From: PCC-6802 sp031388585
GTDB taxonomy: Bacteria; Cyanobacteriota; Cyanobacteriia; Pseudanabaenales; Pseudanabaenaceae
Reading direction: 5' to 3'
DNA length: 47,001 bases
Assembly: GCA_031388585.1 (NCBI GenBank)
Contig: JANMRU010000362.1
Coordinates: 1 to 47,001, forward strand
In this document: piece by piece, positions 30,290 through 40,340 of the stretch
Layout: every line of letters starts with the position of its first letter
How positions within the stretch are numbered: position 1 is the stretch's first letter
Translations under genes and position numbers: made by a program
The notes under the pieces: generated by a model
What the model was told of the DNA's origin: nothing
Database searches by the model: none
What the model saw: only the letters and a program-made list of their open reading frames with translations

Positions 30290-31330
30290 ATGCGTAATAT
30301 GTTTCTCGCACTAGCAGCGATCGCGCTTTTATCCTCTACCTCTGCTAGCAGTGAATCTCCCATACAGCTAAGCCAGAGTGGTAAACCCACCGCAAAGCCT
30401 ACCGAGCTTAAGTTCGATTTACCCATTAAATGTAACCTTGACAAGGATTGCTTTGTCTTGCTGTATAGCGATCGCTTTCCTGGCCCCGAAGCTGTCGATT
30501 TTGGCTGTGGTCGCATGACCTACGACGGCCATACCGGCACTGACTTCGCGATTCCGAATGAAGGGGTAATGCGGCAAGGCATTCCAGTCTTAGCTGCAGC
30601 GGCTGGCAAGGTACTCAGGGTGCGGGATGGCGTTATCGATCGCAAGGCAACAAACATTAAAAATCCTGATATTGCTGGTAAGGAATGCGGCAATGGGGCA
30701 CTGATCGATCACGGTCAGGGATGGCAGACTCAATATTGCCATTTGCGACAAGGATCGGTCGTGGTTAAACCCGGTGCTCAGGTTAAGGCAGGGACGGTTT
30801 TAGGTTTTGTGGGTCAGTCTGGCGCAGCATCATTTCCCCACGTTCATTTTGAAGCACGCTATCAGGGCAAGCCCGTCGATCCTTTTTTAGGTCCCGAAGC
30901 CCAAATCGATCACAAGCCTGGCTGTAAAGTCACCGCCCAGTCGATGTGGAAGCCAAAGATCGGTTATTTACCCACTGGTGAGATCGATGCTGGGTTTGCC
31001 GATCGCATCCCAAAGCCAGAGGAAGCAGAACAGGGGAAATTCTCCGATCGCAACCTACCTGTTAATGCCGCTGCGATCGTGTTTTGGACAAGAACCTATG
31101 GTGTCCTCCAGGGCGATGTTGAAAGAATTCGCCTAATTGCTCCTAATGGTTCTGTTGTGACAAATAGTGAGAAAACGCTAGAGAAACCAAGTCGGATATG
31201 GTTTAGTTTCACGGGCAAGCGTAATAAGCCCAATCAGTCGGCGATCGCAGGTACATGGCGAGGAGAATACCAACTTTTACGGGCTAATAAAGTGCTAGTT
31301 GATATTAAGCGCCAAGTAAGAGTCAATTAA
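30290..31330 (+). CDS. secreted M23-family (LytM) peptidase
   Basis: A 346-residue protein with an N-terminal signal sequence (MRNMFLALAAIALLSSTSAS). The LytM core has the zinc ligands of YDGHTGTDFAIP (His81, Asp85) and of FPHVHFEARY (His184 and His186), so it is probably an active endopeptidase on peptidoglycan cross-links. The C-terminal 110 residues form a beta-rich domain of unknown type. It acts in the periplasm. Its position directly after tolC suggests a shared role in the envelope, such as opening the wall for the TolC duct or remodelling at division. Confidence 0.9.
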   Translation: MRNMFLALAAIALLSSTSASSESPIQLSQSGKPTAKPTELKFDLPIKCNLDKDCFVLLYSDRFPGPEAVDFGCGRMTYDGHTGTDFAIPNEGVMRQGIPVLAAAAGKVLRVRDGVIDRKATNIKNPDIAGKECGNGALIDHGQGWQTQYCHLRQGSVVVKPGAQVKAGTVLGFVGQSGAASFPHVHFEARYQGKPVDPFLGPEAQIDHKPGCKVTAQSMWKPKIGYLPTGEIDAGFADRIPKPEEAEQGKFSDRNLPVNAAAIVFWTRTYGVLQGDVERIRLIAPNGSVVTNSEKTLEKPSRIWFSFTGKRNKPNQSAIAGTWRGEYQLLRANKVLVDIKRQVRVN

Positions 31331-31363
31331 TTAAGGGGCGATTATTTTTATACGCCACAATCT

Positions 31364-32737
31364 ATGCAATCTAATCACCAGGAAATAGCGGCAACATTAC
31401 GCGCATGTCAATTACAAGTTGCATCGCTGCTAATTTATCAAGATGTTTTAGCTTTAGAACCTGGGAAGCACTTTTTGCAACTCTTACAAACACTTGCCGA
31501 TCGAGCCAATCTTGAACATGCAATTAATACTAAAGCCGATCTGGCTTGTTTGGGCGCATACGGACAGTGGTTTAAAGTGATGGCTAAAGCTATTTCCAGC
31601 TGCGGCGGTACTCATCCCACAGGGAATCTCAGTTGGCAGGACTATTTGATTGCTCAGATTTTAACTACGAATAACCCATTTGTCCAGCTAGCGCAAACGG
31701 TAGATTTTGTTGATATCTCTCCCGATCTCATTGCCGCAGCGAAGCACGATCTGAATGTATTGCAATATCTGAGCTATATCGATGGGAATTCCCTACACCA
31801 GTGGTTACAGGCTTTAGTTAACCTCCCTTTCAATTCTGTTGTATGGCGAGGGCAGGACGATCTCCAGCCGCCAGGCCGCGCTCCACAAGTAACGGATTTA
31901 TTTCAAAAACTGCACGCCAGCGATCGCTGGTCGGATGTACTACCAGATTTAGCCAAATACTACCGTCAGTTCGGTACGGGGTTATTTGCGCAATACGTCG
32001 CTTTGCATTGGCAAGCAGGCAAGTTAGTTGGGATTGCCCACCCCGATCTGGTACCAATCGATCGCCTGGTTGGTTACGAACTCCAGAAAGAAGCTTTACT
32101 CAAAAACACAGAATTTCTCTTGGCAGGTCATCAAGCTCTCCACGTTCTACTGTATGGCAGTCGAGGTTCAGGCAAGTCATCGCTTGTGAAAGCGCTGTTG
32201 GGTCGCTATGGCGATCGCGGTTTACGATTGATTGAGGTAGCTAAATCCGATCTAAAAGATTTGTCGATCGTTACCGAACTGCTGCGCCATGCACCACAAA
32301 AATTTATTATCTTTGTTGATGACCTCTCATTTGAGAAGGAATCTGAAGATTATAAAGCGCTAAAGGTCTTGCTGGAGGGGAATCTCACTGCTAAACCCTC
32401 GAACGTAATCGTTTATGCCACATCCAATCGTCGCCACCTTTTGCGCGAATATTTTAGCGAACGTCCCCGCCCCAGCGATTCTGAAGAAGTGCATCCCTGG
32501 GACACGGTGCAGGAAAAATTATCGCTAAGCGATCGCTTTGGGTTGACAATTACATTTACCGGAGCCGATCAGCATACTTATTTGCAGATCGTGATGCATC
32601 TGGCAACCCAGGCAAACATTGCCATTAGTCCAGAGGATTTGGAATATCGGGCTCTGCAATGGGCAACTCGACACAACGGGCGATCTGGGCGCACCGCCCA
32701 GCAATTCATTGATTTTCTTCATGCTGAACTTTGCTGA
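31364..32737 (+). CDS. DUF815 family AAA-type ATPase
   Basis: A 457-residue DUF815 protein. The N-terminal 230 residues are a helical, poorly conserved region. The ATPase core has Walker A LLYGSRGSGKSSLVKALLG near residue 265 and Walker B KFIIFVDDLSFEKE. NVIVYATSNRRHLLREYFSE follows as the sensor region, then LSLSDRFGLTITF, both characteristic of DUF815. Function is unknown. It starts 33 bases after the peptidase gene and ends 15 bases before the kinase gene, so the three are probably co-transcribed. Confidence 0.88.
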   Translation: MQSNHQEIAATLRACQLQVASLLIYQDVLALEPGKHFLQLLQTLADRANLEHAINTKADLACLGAYGQWFKVMAKAISSCGGTHPTGNLSWQDYLIAQILTTNNPFVQLAQTVDFVDISPDLIAAAKHDLNVLQYLSYIDGNSLHQWLQALVNLPFNSVVWRGQDDLQPPGRAPQVTDLFQKLHASDRWSDVLPDLAKYYRQFGTGLFAQYVALHWQAGKLVGIAHPDLVPIDRLVGYELQKEALLKNTEFLLAGHQALHVLLYGSRGSGKSSLVKALLGRYGDRGLRLIEVAKSDLKDLSIVTELLRHAPQKFIIFVDDLSFEKESEDYKALKVLLEGNLTAKPSNVIVYATSNRRHLLREYFSERPRPSDSEEVHPWDTVQEKLSLSDRFGLTITFTGADQHTYLQIVMHLATQANIAISPEDLEYRALQWATRHNGRSGRTAQQFIDFLHAELC

Positions 32738-32752
32738 ATTACAATCTGAATT

Positions 32753-34528
32753 ATGATGACCAACTATCCCGAATTTTCCACAAAAGGTTATGAGGCGATC
32801 GCACAGCTCGGTCAAAATACAGCGGGCGGTCGAGTCGTTTATCTCGCCAAGAGATTATCTGTATCTGAATCAATATCCGATCGCGATCGGAGTCAGTCAG
32901 ATCGACTTGTGGCGATCAAACAATTTCAGTTTGTCAAAGGGGCAGATTGGGCAGGCTTTAAAGCGATCGAACGAGAGATTGAAGTTTTACAGAATCTATC
33001 GCATCCAGGTATTCCACGCTACTTAGATTCATTTGACACTAATGATGGCTACTGTATTGTCCAGGAATATAAAGATGCTAAACCTCTGTCAGAACCGCGT
33101 AGTTTTGACGCAGAGCAGGTCAAGCAAATAGCGATCGCGATCCTAGAGATTCTAGTCTATCTGCAAAATCGACTTCCTCCGATCATTCACCGCGACCTCA
33201 AGCCAGAAAATATTCTGCTTGATGAGCTGGGAAATATCTATCTAATTGATTTTGGCTTTGCACGGATTGGTGCAGGTGAGATCGCTATGAGTAGTGTGGC
33301 AGCTGGCACATTTGGCTTTATGGCTCCCGAACAGTTACGCAACCGCGAGCTGAATGCCGCAACCGATCTCTATGGCTTGGGTGCAACCCTAATTTGCCTG
33401 CTCACAAATACCAGATCGACGGCGATTGATGCGATCGCCGATGATGACGGCAGAATTAATTTTCAACCGCTATTACCAACCATCGGGCAACGCTTTATCG
33501 GCTGGTTAGAGAAGATGGTCGCACCCAAACGCACCGATCGCTATGCCAATGCTGATGAAGCCCTGCAAGCGCTCAGGCCGATATCTGTGACGCGATCGCT
33601 AGAAGTACATGTGAATTGCGATCGGCTCGAATTTAATGCGCGGCATCTAAGCGAACAGATAACTCAATCAGTCACTATAACTGCTTCTCTGCCAAACACG
33701 TTAAATTCTAATTTGGGATTAATATTAGAAGGTAGATGGGAAGTCGCATCCCACCCAGGTGACCCACCACATACTCCTGATGCTCATGCCTGGATTGCCT
33801 TTACGCCCAAAGTTTTTAATGGGAATAAGGTTGACTGTGCGATCGCAGTAGATACCAGTTTATTGATGGCTGATGCCACCTACGAGCGCACCCTTCTTTT
33901 GCATACCAACTCCGAGCCAGAGACTATTTCCTTGCCAATTTCAGTGCGAACGGCTTCCTCGCTAGCAACACAAAATCCTCCCTATTTGCGCTTAGTAGCT
34001 CTATTAGTTATTTCGCCAATTGCAACTGCAATCCTTTTTTATGTTGGTTCTTTAGCTTCCCGCACCTACTTATTTTCGGAACAATTATTGTGGTTTTTCT
34101 ATTTTGGAGGATCTTGTCTATTAGTATTGGCGACAATCATTGCTAAGGCTAAAGATGGTCCGATAGCTAAAGCTCTTGGCTGGACTTCTGTCGGAGTAAT
34201 ATTGGTATGTCTGACCTTTGCTTTACTGGCAGGTGTTGCAAGTAATAATGACAGAATTACCGCGCTCGTGGTATGCAGTTCACCATTGTTTTACGGTCTG
34301 TTTGGTGCTGCTATGGGAAGTTTGCTTAAAGCATCCCATAAGAAAGGCTTTGATAAAACTTCTAGCTTTTTACTGGTAATACTAACAGCAGGATTAGGTA
34401 GCGGTTTAATACTTCAGGGATTGCGCACCGCTATAGTGATTGGCCCCCTCTTATTTATATTGCTGATGCGACAGCATAGATTAGTTGCTCGTCATAAAGC
34501 AGCTCAGCAACACTTAATTAAGTCCTAG
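32753..34528 (+). CDS. Ser/Thr protein kinase with C-terminal multi-helix membrane domain
   Basis: A 591-residue Hanks-type kinase. The glycine loop is irregular (GQNTAGGRVVYLA), but the lysine in LVAIKQF (about 55), HRDLKPENILLD near 146, DFGFARIG near 166 and APEQLRN are all present. A beta-rich region follows at about 280-400, and five hydrophobic helices then fill 415-575. Kinase and membrane part are probably linked across the cytoplasmic face. The beta region plus helices do not match a domain I can name. It follows the DUF815 ATPase closely, so that protein is a candidate substrate or partner. Confidence 0.87.
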   Translation: MMTNYPEFSTKGYEAIAQLGQNTAGGRVVYLAKRLSVSESISDRDRSQSDRLVAIKQFQFVKGADWAGFKAIEREIEVLQNLSHPGIPRYLDSFDTNDGYCIVQEYKDAKPLSEPRSFDAEQVKQIAIAILEILVYLQNRLPPIIHRDLKPENILLDELGNIYLIDFGFARIGAGEIAMSSVAAGTFGFMAPEQLRNRELNAATDLYGLGATLICLLTNTRSTAIDAIADDDGRINFQPLLPTIGQRFIGWLEKMVAPKRTDRYANADEALQALRPISVTRSLEVHVNCDRLEFNARHLSEQITQSVTITASLPNTLNSNLGLILEGRWEVASHPGDPPHTPDAHAWIAFTPKVFNGNKVDCAIAVDTSLLMADATYERTLLLHTNSEPETISLPISVRTASSLATQNPPYLRLVALLVISPIATAILFYVGSLASRTYLFSEQLLWFFYFGGSCLLVLATIIAKAKDGPIAKALGWTSVGVILVCLTFALLAGVASNNDRITALVVCSSPLFYGLFGAAMGSLLKASHKKGFDKTSSFLLVILTAGLGSGLILQGLRTAIVIGPLLFILLMRQHRLVARHKAAQQHLIKS

Positions 34529-34656
34529 ATATAGTCCTAACTGAACAGCAGCAATTCTTAACACGAAATTGGGATTACCTGCGATCGCGATCACAAACAG
34601 TTGCAATAACTTCCTCGATAATTAAATAGTGATGATTAAACACCAAAGGATTTGTT

Positions 34657-35103
34657 ATGAACAAGCTCGTGCAAAGAATTGCCCTCGTTACGCTGGTTTC
34701 TGGTTCTTGCTTACTTCCCTTTACAGCAAACTCGGTTCAAGCCCGCCCCGTTGAGTCTCCTAGCTATGACAAACCAGAAGTAAGACCCACTAGCTATCTA
34801 CCCAGCTATATTCGCACTTCTGAATACTGCGAAAGCCGTAGAGCTAACTTCGCAGGTGCTTGGACTCGTCGTGGTAGTAGCCCTTCATATGATGCTGTCT
34901 GGACTAGCGATCGCGGTGAGAAAGTTTATGGAGTTGTCGATGTTGTTGAGAACTATGATGGGAAGGTCACTTTTCGATATCGCGCAGGACAAGATATCGG
35001 CTACTATCAAGTTCGTTATGACAACAAAGAGTCATACATCGGCACCTGGAAATCTGATAACGGTCGTTATTACGGTAGCGTAACTGGGTATATCCAGTTG
35101 TAA
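34657..35103 (+). CDS. secreted protein of unknown function
   Basis: A 148-residue protein. The signal peptide covers about residues 1-29 (LVSGSCLLPFTANSVQA), followed by a Pro/Ser/Tyr-rich spacer and a beta-rich domain. SDRGEKVYGVVDVVENYDGK and RYDNKESYIGTWKSDNGRYY suggest a small beta-barrel or lipocalin-like sheet. No family is recognised. It probably lies in the periplasm or outside the cell. It is monocistronic, with about 130 bases on either side. Confidence 0.7.
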   Translation: MNKLVQRIALVTLVSGSCLLPFTANSVQARPVESPSYDKPEVRPTSYLPSYIRTSEYCESRRANFAGAWTRRGSSPSYDAVWTSDRGEKVYGVVDVVENYDGKVTFRYRAGQDIGYYQVRYDNKESYIGTWKSDNGRYYGSVTGYIQL

Positions 35104-35230
35104 TGCTTTCAAGATATGGGGTTGACACACAGAGTCCACCCCTATAGCTGAATGAAAAAAGATTGAATTTATTTGGCCATTTTGGGGCAAGATATTAGCC
35201 AGGATTAAGAGGGGGCTAAGCCCAAACTTT

Positions 35231-38053
35231 ATGCTCGCCAAAACTACAACTAACCAAGTTTTCCCGAGCTTTAAGGGATTGCCACTACGAGTCATACTCG
35301 TGGTGCCTTTTGTGTTGCAAATATTCGCGGCTGTGGGGCTAACAGGCTATTTCTCGTTGCGCAACGGACAACAAGCTGTCAACGACCTAACCAGTCAGGT
35401 GATGCACAAACATAGCGAACTCGTTGGTCAACACCTCGATCGCTATCTAGCCGTTCCAAATCAGATTAATCAAATAAATATTGATGCGATCGAGCTCGGG
35501 TTGCTAGACCTCCAGAATTTGCCAATTACAGGGCGCTATTTTTGGAAACAAATGCAGGTCTACAATGTTGGCTACATTAATTTTGGCAATCTAGATGGTA
35601 GGTTCATCGGGATCGAACGCTTAAACAATGGCAAATTTCTGATTAATGAAGTACCAGGTAAAACTCCTCTAGCGCAAGTAGACAATGTTGTTAGCTATAT
35701 CTATGGCGCTGATAATCAGGGGAAGCGCACAAAATTGCAAGAGACTACCAAGGGTGACGATCACCGATTCGAGTCTTGGTTTACTGATGCAGTGAAGGCG
35801 AAAAAGCCTGTATGGACGCAAATTTATCAGTGGTTGGATAAACCTGAAGTTTTATCCATATCCTCTAGCTATCCGGTTTCCGATCGTGACGGCAAGTTAA
35901 TTGGAGTTATTGGTGTCGATCTGATTGTTTCTCAGATTGGAGATTTTCTGCGCCAAATACCGGTTAGCCCGACAGGGAAAGTTTTTGTTATTGAGCACAA
36001 TGGGCGATTGATAGCTAGTTCTGGCGCGGAAAAGCCTTTCAATCTCAAGTACGGTAAGGCAAAAAGACTGAATGTTCTTGATAGCTCCGATCGTCTGACT
36101 CAAACTACAGCGCAATATTTAAAGCAAAAGTTTGGCGACTTTCGCAACATTAAGAATGCTCAACAACTAGAATTTGCGATCGCAGGCGAGCGTCAGTTCG
36201 TCCAGATTACACCTTGGCAAGATCGTTATGGACTCGACTGGGTAGCGATCGTGGTTGTGCCTGAAATAGACTTCATGGCGCAAATCAATGCAAATACAAA
36301 CACCACAATTATTCTCTGTCTAGTCTCGCTGATGGTTGCCACAATTTTGGGATTACTCACCGCGCGTTGGATTACCAAGCCAATCGAACGTCTAAGCCAA
36401 GCTAGTGAGGCGATCGCCAATGGCAACCTAGACCAAAATGTTGAAATTCAGAGTATCAACGAATTGCAGATCTTGTCCCAGTTCTTCAACCAAATGTCAG
36501 ATCAGCTGAAAGATTCCTTTGAATTGCTGGAGACCCGAGTAGAACAAAGGACAGTAGAGCTAAATGAAGCTAAGCTCGCAGCGGAAACTGCCAACACCGC
36601 AAAAAGCGAATTCTTAGCTAATATGAGTCACGAGCTGCGCACACCACTCAATGCCATTCTAGGCTTTACGCAGCTAATGAGTAGAGATTCATCATTACCT
36701 CCCACCCAACAAGAAAATCTGCAAATCATCGATCGCAGTGGTGAACATCTGCTTTCGCTGATTAATGACGTGCTTGATATGGCCAAAGTGGAATCGGGAC
36801 AAATGGGGCTAAATGAGAACAACTTCGATTTATATCATCTTCTCGATACTACTAAGGAGATGTTCCAACTCAAAGCTGAAGCTCAGAACATAGAAATGAT
36901 TGTCGAGCGCGATCTAGATTTACCGCAATACGTGAGAGCCGATGAGCGTAAACTGCGCCAAGTTTTAATAAACCTTGTAGGCAATGCGATCAAGTTTACC
37001 CAAGAGGGCAGTATTAAAGTACTAACAACTCTAGGAGATAAACCGCCCAAGAGTCCAAAAGATGTGGATGTTCTAGACAAATTTACGTTGCACTTTGAGA
37101 TTGCTGATACAGGGCATGGAATTGCTCAAAATGAGATGGAAATATTATTTGAACCCTTTATTCAAACCGAAACTGGTCGTCAATCCCAACAAGGGGCAGG
37201 TTTGGGTTTGCCAATTAGTCGCAAATTCGTGCAAATTATGGGAGGAGACATCACCGCAGAAAGTATTCTGGGGCAGGGAACAGTGTTTAAATTTGATATT
37301 CAGGTGCTGTTAGGATTGGGACTAGATGTAGGCACCCAACTGCTAGAAAAACCCCGCAAAGTCATCGGGTTGCAACCTGGACAGCCTACATATCGTATTT
37401 TGGTGGTTGACGATCGTCCCACAAATCGCCATCTTCTCATCCAATTACTTTCGCCGATTGGCTTTGAAATGCGCGAAGCCGTAAATGGTCAAGAGGCAGT
37501 TGCGGTTTGGGAAAGCTGGGAACCGCACTTGATTTGGATGGATATGCGAATGCCAATTATGAATGGCTATGAAGCTGCCCGAACCATCAAATCACATCTG
37601 AAAGGCCAAGCAACAGTAATCGTTGCTCTTACAGCAAGTACGCTCGAAGAAGAGCGCGCGATCGTGATCTCAGCAGGATGTAACGATTTTGTGCGTAAGC
37701 CCTTCCGTGCTGAAACCATTTTCGAGAAACTGACTGAGCACCTGGGAGTGTGCTATATCTATGAAGAACGAGATATAGCTCCGACTCTAGCATTAGTGAA
37801 TGCGGAGAAATTAACTAGTAGTTCCTTAACCATTATGTCTACTGATTGGTTAAATAGTTTGCACCTAGCAGCTATAGAGCTAGATACCAACCGAGTGCTA
37901 ATTTTGATCTCACAAATTCCCCAAGAACAGAATTCGGTTACTGCCGCCCTCCAAAAAATGGTGAACAACTTTGATTTCGACCAAATTATGCAACTCACGG
38001 AACAGGCGATCGCAGCTCTAAATGTGACAAAAACAAAAATAAATCCTTTCTAA
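35231..38053 (+). CDS. hybrid sensor histidine kinase (dCache-HAMP-HisKA-HATPase-REC)
   Basis: A 940-residue membrane sensor. The first helix is at about residues 18-40 and the second at 358-380. Between them lies a periplasmic region of dCache type (VGYINFGNLDGRFIGIERLN; GKLIGVIGVDLIVSQIGDFL). HAMP follows, then the phospho-acceptor histidine in FLANMSHELRTPLNAILGF (about 466), the ATPase boxes LINLVGNAIKFT, ADTGHGIAQ and GAGLGLPIS, and a receiver domain from about 720 with Asp771 in WMDMRMP. A helical tail of about 70 residues ends it. The receiver may pass phosphate to the response regulator encoded 10 bases downstream, though an Hpt step is not obvious here. Confidence 0.92.
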   Translation: MLAKTTTNQVFPSFKGLPLRVILVVPFVLQIFAAVGLTGYFSLRNGQQAVNDLTSQVMHKHSELVGQHLDRYLAVPNQINQINIDAIELGLLDLQNLPITGRYFWKQMQVYNVGYINFGNLDGRFIGIERLNNGKFLINEVPGKTPLAQVDNVVSYIYGADNQGKRTKLQETTKGDDHRFESWFTDAVKAKKPVWTQIYQWLDKPEVLSISSSYPVSDRDGKLIGVIGVDLIVSQIGDFLRQIPVSPTGKVFVIEHNGRLIASSGAEKPFNLKYGKAKRLNVLDSSDRLTQTTAQYLKQKFGDFRNIKNAQQLEFAIAGERQFVQITPWQDRYGLDWVAIVVVPEIDFMAQINANTNTTIILCLVSLMVATILGLLTARWITKPIERLSQASEAIANGNLDQNVEIQSINELQILSQFFNQMSDQLKDSFELLETRVEQRTVELNEAKLAAETANTAKSEFLANMSHELRTPLNAILGFTQLMSRDSSLPPTQQENLQIIDRSGEHLLSLINDVLDMAKVESGQMGLNENNFDLYHLLDTTKEMFQLKAEAQNIEMIVERDLDLPQYVRADERKLRQVLINLVGNAIKFTQEGSIKVLTTLGDKPPKSPKDVDVLDKFTLHFEIADTGHGIAQNEMEILFEPFIQTETGRQSQQGAGLGLPISRKFVQIMGGDITAESILGQGTVFKFDIQVLLGLGLDVGTQLLEKPRKVIGLQPGQPTYRILVVDDRPTNRHLLIQLLSPIGFEMREAVNGQEAVAVWESWEPHLIWMDMRMPIMNGYEAARTIKSHLKGQATVIVALTASTLEEERAIVISAGCNDFVRKPFRAETIFEKLTEHLGVCYIYEERDIAPTLALVNAEKLTSSSLTIMSTDWLNSLHLAAIELDTNRVLILISQIPQEQNSVTAALQKMVNNFDFDQIMQLTEQAIAALNVTKTKINPF

Positions 38054-38063
38054 AGCTCCGATC

Positions 38064-40331
38064 ATGAGTAACTATTCGAGCCCTAATCGCCCCCACAAAA
38101 TCTTAGTTGTTGACGATGCTCCTGATAATTTGCGCGTTTTATCTGCAACGCTAAGTACCCATGGTTATGACGTACGCTGTGCCAAGAATGGCTCGATAGC
38201 TTTGGCTGGGGCACAAGCATCACCGCCTGACCTGATTTTGTTGGATATCAACATGCCCGACATGGATGGTTACGAAGTTTGTCAACAAATCAAAGCTGAT
38301 GAAAAAACTAGCAAGATTCCAGTGATTTTTCTCAGTGCCTTTGATGATGTACTTGATAAAGTGAAGGCATTTAAGGCGGGAGGAGTAGACTACATTACAA
38401 AACCCTTCCAATCTGAAGAAGTACTAGCACGGATTGAAATTCAGCTTAACCTCCAATCAGCTAGGGCGGAAATTCAGGAACTCAATACCGATCTCGAACA
38501 ACGAGTCCAACAACGAACGCATCAGCTTGACGTAGCCAATCAACTACTACAGCGCGAAATTACTGAACGTAAGCAAGTAGAAGTAAAACTGCAAGAAAGT
38601 GAAGACCGTTTAGAGAGCATCTTGAACTCATTAGATGATGTAGTTTGGTCTACTTCAATTGATAGCAATACGATCCTCTATGTTAACCAGGCTGCCGAAA
38701 GAATTTATGGTATTTCTATGTCAGAATTTGGCAATCGCCCGCGTTTGTGCCAAGATTTAATTCATCCAGAAGATTATGCAAGAATCTATCAACTTTCCCA
38801 GTCATTGTCAGTTGAAGCTGGCATGGACATGGAATATAGAATTGTGCTACCCAATGGAGAAATTCGGTGGCTTAGGGATCGCTTTCACGTAATTTACGAT
38901 CCTAATGGAGTTGCAACCCGCTTAGAAGGGATTACGGCGGATATTACAGAGCGGAAAAGGGTAGAAGAGCAGTTATTCCATGATGCCCTTCATGATGCGC
39001 TTACAGGGTTACCTAATCGGACTTTGTTTATGGATCGCGTCGAAATAGCTCTATGTCATGCTAAACGACGTTCTGACTACTCTTTTGCGGTGCTTTTTAT
39101 CGACCTCGATCGCTTCAAAATCATCAATGACAGCCTGGGACACTTAGTGGGAGACAAACTCCTGATTGCGATCGCTAACCTATTGAAGGGTTGCGTGCGT
39201 GATGCAGATAGCGTAGCGCGTCTAGGTGGGGATGAATTTACAATTCTATTGGATGATATAAAAGATATAAGTGATGCCACTGCGATCGCCGATCGCATTC
39301 AGACAAAAATGAGGTCATCATTCAAGCTTGATGAACATTCAGTATATACAAGTGCAAGCATCGGTATCGCTTTAAATTTTGCGGCTAAATATAGCTCTGG
39401 AAGAGATTTACTCCGCGATGCCGATATCGCTATGTATCGGGCTAAGGAAAATGGCAAAGCGCGGTTTGAGGTGTTTGAGCACAAAATGTACGCTCGCACA
39501 TTAAAGCTCTCAAAGATGGAGAATGACTTGCGACAAGCGATCAAGCGACAGGAATTTCTACTGTACTACCAACCAATCGTCAGCTTGGCAACTGGAGATT
39601 TAACTGGTGTTGAAGCACTTCTCCGCTGGCACCATCCCGAGCAAGGTTTAGTGTCACCGATGGAATTTATTCCGTTGGCAGAAGATACTGGCTTAATTCT
39701 TCCAATCGGAGAGTGGGTATTGCGTGAATCCTGCCGACAAATGCGTAATTGGCAATTGCAGTTTCCCATCCCAGAAAATTTCAAGATTGGGGTTAATATT
39801 GCAAGTAAGCAGCTCAAGTGCGACAATTTCATCGAAATTATCGACCAAATTCTAGCTGAAACAGGATTAGATGGCAACTGTCTCAGAATGGAAATTACGG
39901 AAAGTATGTTAATGGATGGTACTGCGGAAGCGATTTCTAGACTTGAGAAAATTAGAGAGAGAAAGATTCACTTAAGCATTGATGATTTTGGTAAAGGTTA
40001 TTCTTCCTTAAGCTACCTGCATCGCTTTCCAATTAACACCTTAAAGATAGATCGCTCATTTGTCAGCTTCACGAGTTCTGATACCGAAAAAATTGAGATT
40101 ACTAGCACGATTATCATATTGGCGCATTCTCTGGGAATGGATGCGATCGCTGAGGGCATCGAAACCGTTGAGCAATGCGATCGCCTCAAAACATTGGGAT
40201 GCGAACTAGGGCAAGGATATCTTTTTGATAAGCCACTTGAGCGTCAGGCAGTTGAGAAATTACTAGATCGCACATGCAACGAGCTAGTAATTCCATATCA
40301 AAAGTATATCAGGAGAGAGGTTTCCACTTAG
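38064..40331 (+). CDS. REC-PAS-GGDEF-EAL cyclic-di-GMP protein
   Basis: A 755-residue response regulator. The receiver (KILVVDDAPDN; Asp60 in LLDINMPDMDG) is followed by a coiled coil, a PAS/PAC domain (about 180-290), GGDEF with the intact motif RLGGDEF at about 388-392, and EAL with GVEALLRWHHP near 517 and the later DDFGKGYSSLSYL. RDAD stands five residues before GGDEF and fits an inhibitory I-site. Both catalytic motifs look intact, so it may make and degrade c-di-GMP, one activity dominating. It is co-transcribed with the histidine kinase and presumably controlled by it. It converges on metH with 9 bases between. Confidence 0.92.
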   Translation: MSNYSSPNRPHKILVVDDAPDNLRVLSATLSTHGYDVRCAKNGSIALAGAQASPPDLILLDINMPDMDGYEVCQQIKADEKTSKIPVIFLSAFDDVLDKVKAFKAGGVDYITKPFQSEEVLARIEIQLNLQSARAEIQELNTDLEQRVQQRTHQLDVANQLLQREITERKQVEVKLQESEDRLESILNSLDDVVWSTSIDSNTILYVNQAAERIYGISMSEFGNRPRLCQDLIHPEDYARIYQLSQSLSVEAGMDMEYRIVLPNGEIRWLRDRFHVIYDPNGVATRLEGITADITERKRVEEQLFHDALHDALTGLPNRTLFMDRVEIALCHAKRRSDYSFAVLFIDLDRFKIINDSLGHLVGDKLLIAIANLLKGCVRDADSVARLGGDEFTILLDDIKDISDATAIADRIQTKMRSSFKLDEHSVYTSASIGIALNFAAKYSSGRDLLRDADIAMYRAKENGKARFEVFEHKMYARTLKLSKMENDLRQAIKRQEFLLYYQPIVSLATGDLTGVEALLRWHHPEQGLVSPMEFIPLAEDTGLILPIGEWVLRESCRQMRNWQLQFPIPENFKIGVNIASKQLKCDNFIEIIDQILAETGLDGNCLRMEITESMLMDGTAEAISRLEKIRERKIHLSIDDFGKGYSSLSYLHRFPINTLKIDRSFVSFTSSDTEKIEITSTIIILAHSLGMDAIAEGIETVEQCDRLKTLGCELGQGYLFDKPLERQAVEKLLDRTCNELVIPYQKYIRREVST

Positions 40332-40340
40332 CCCAAAAAT

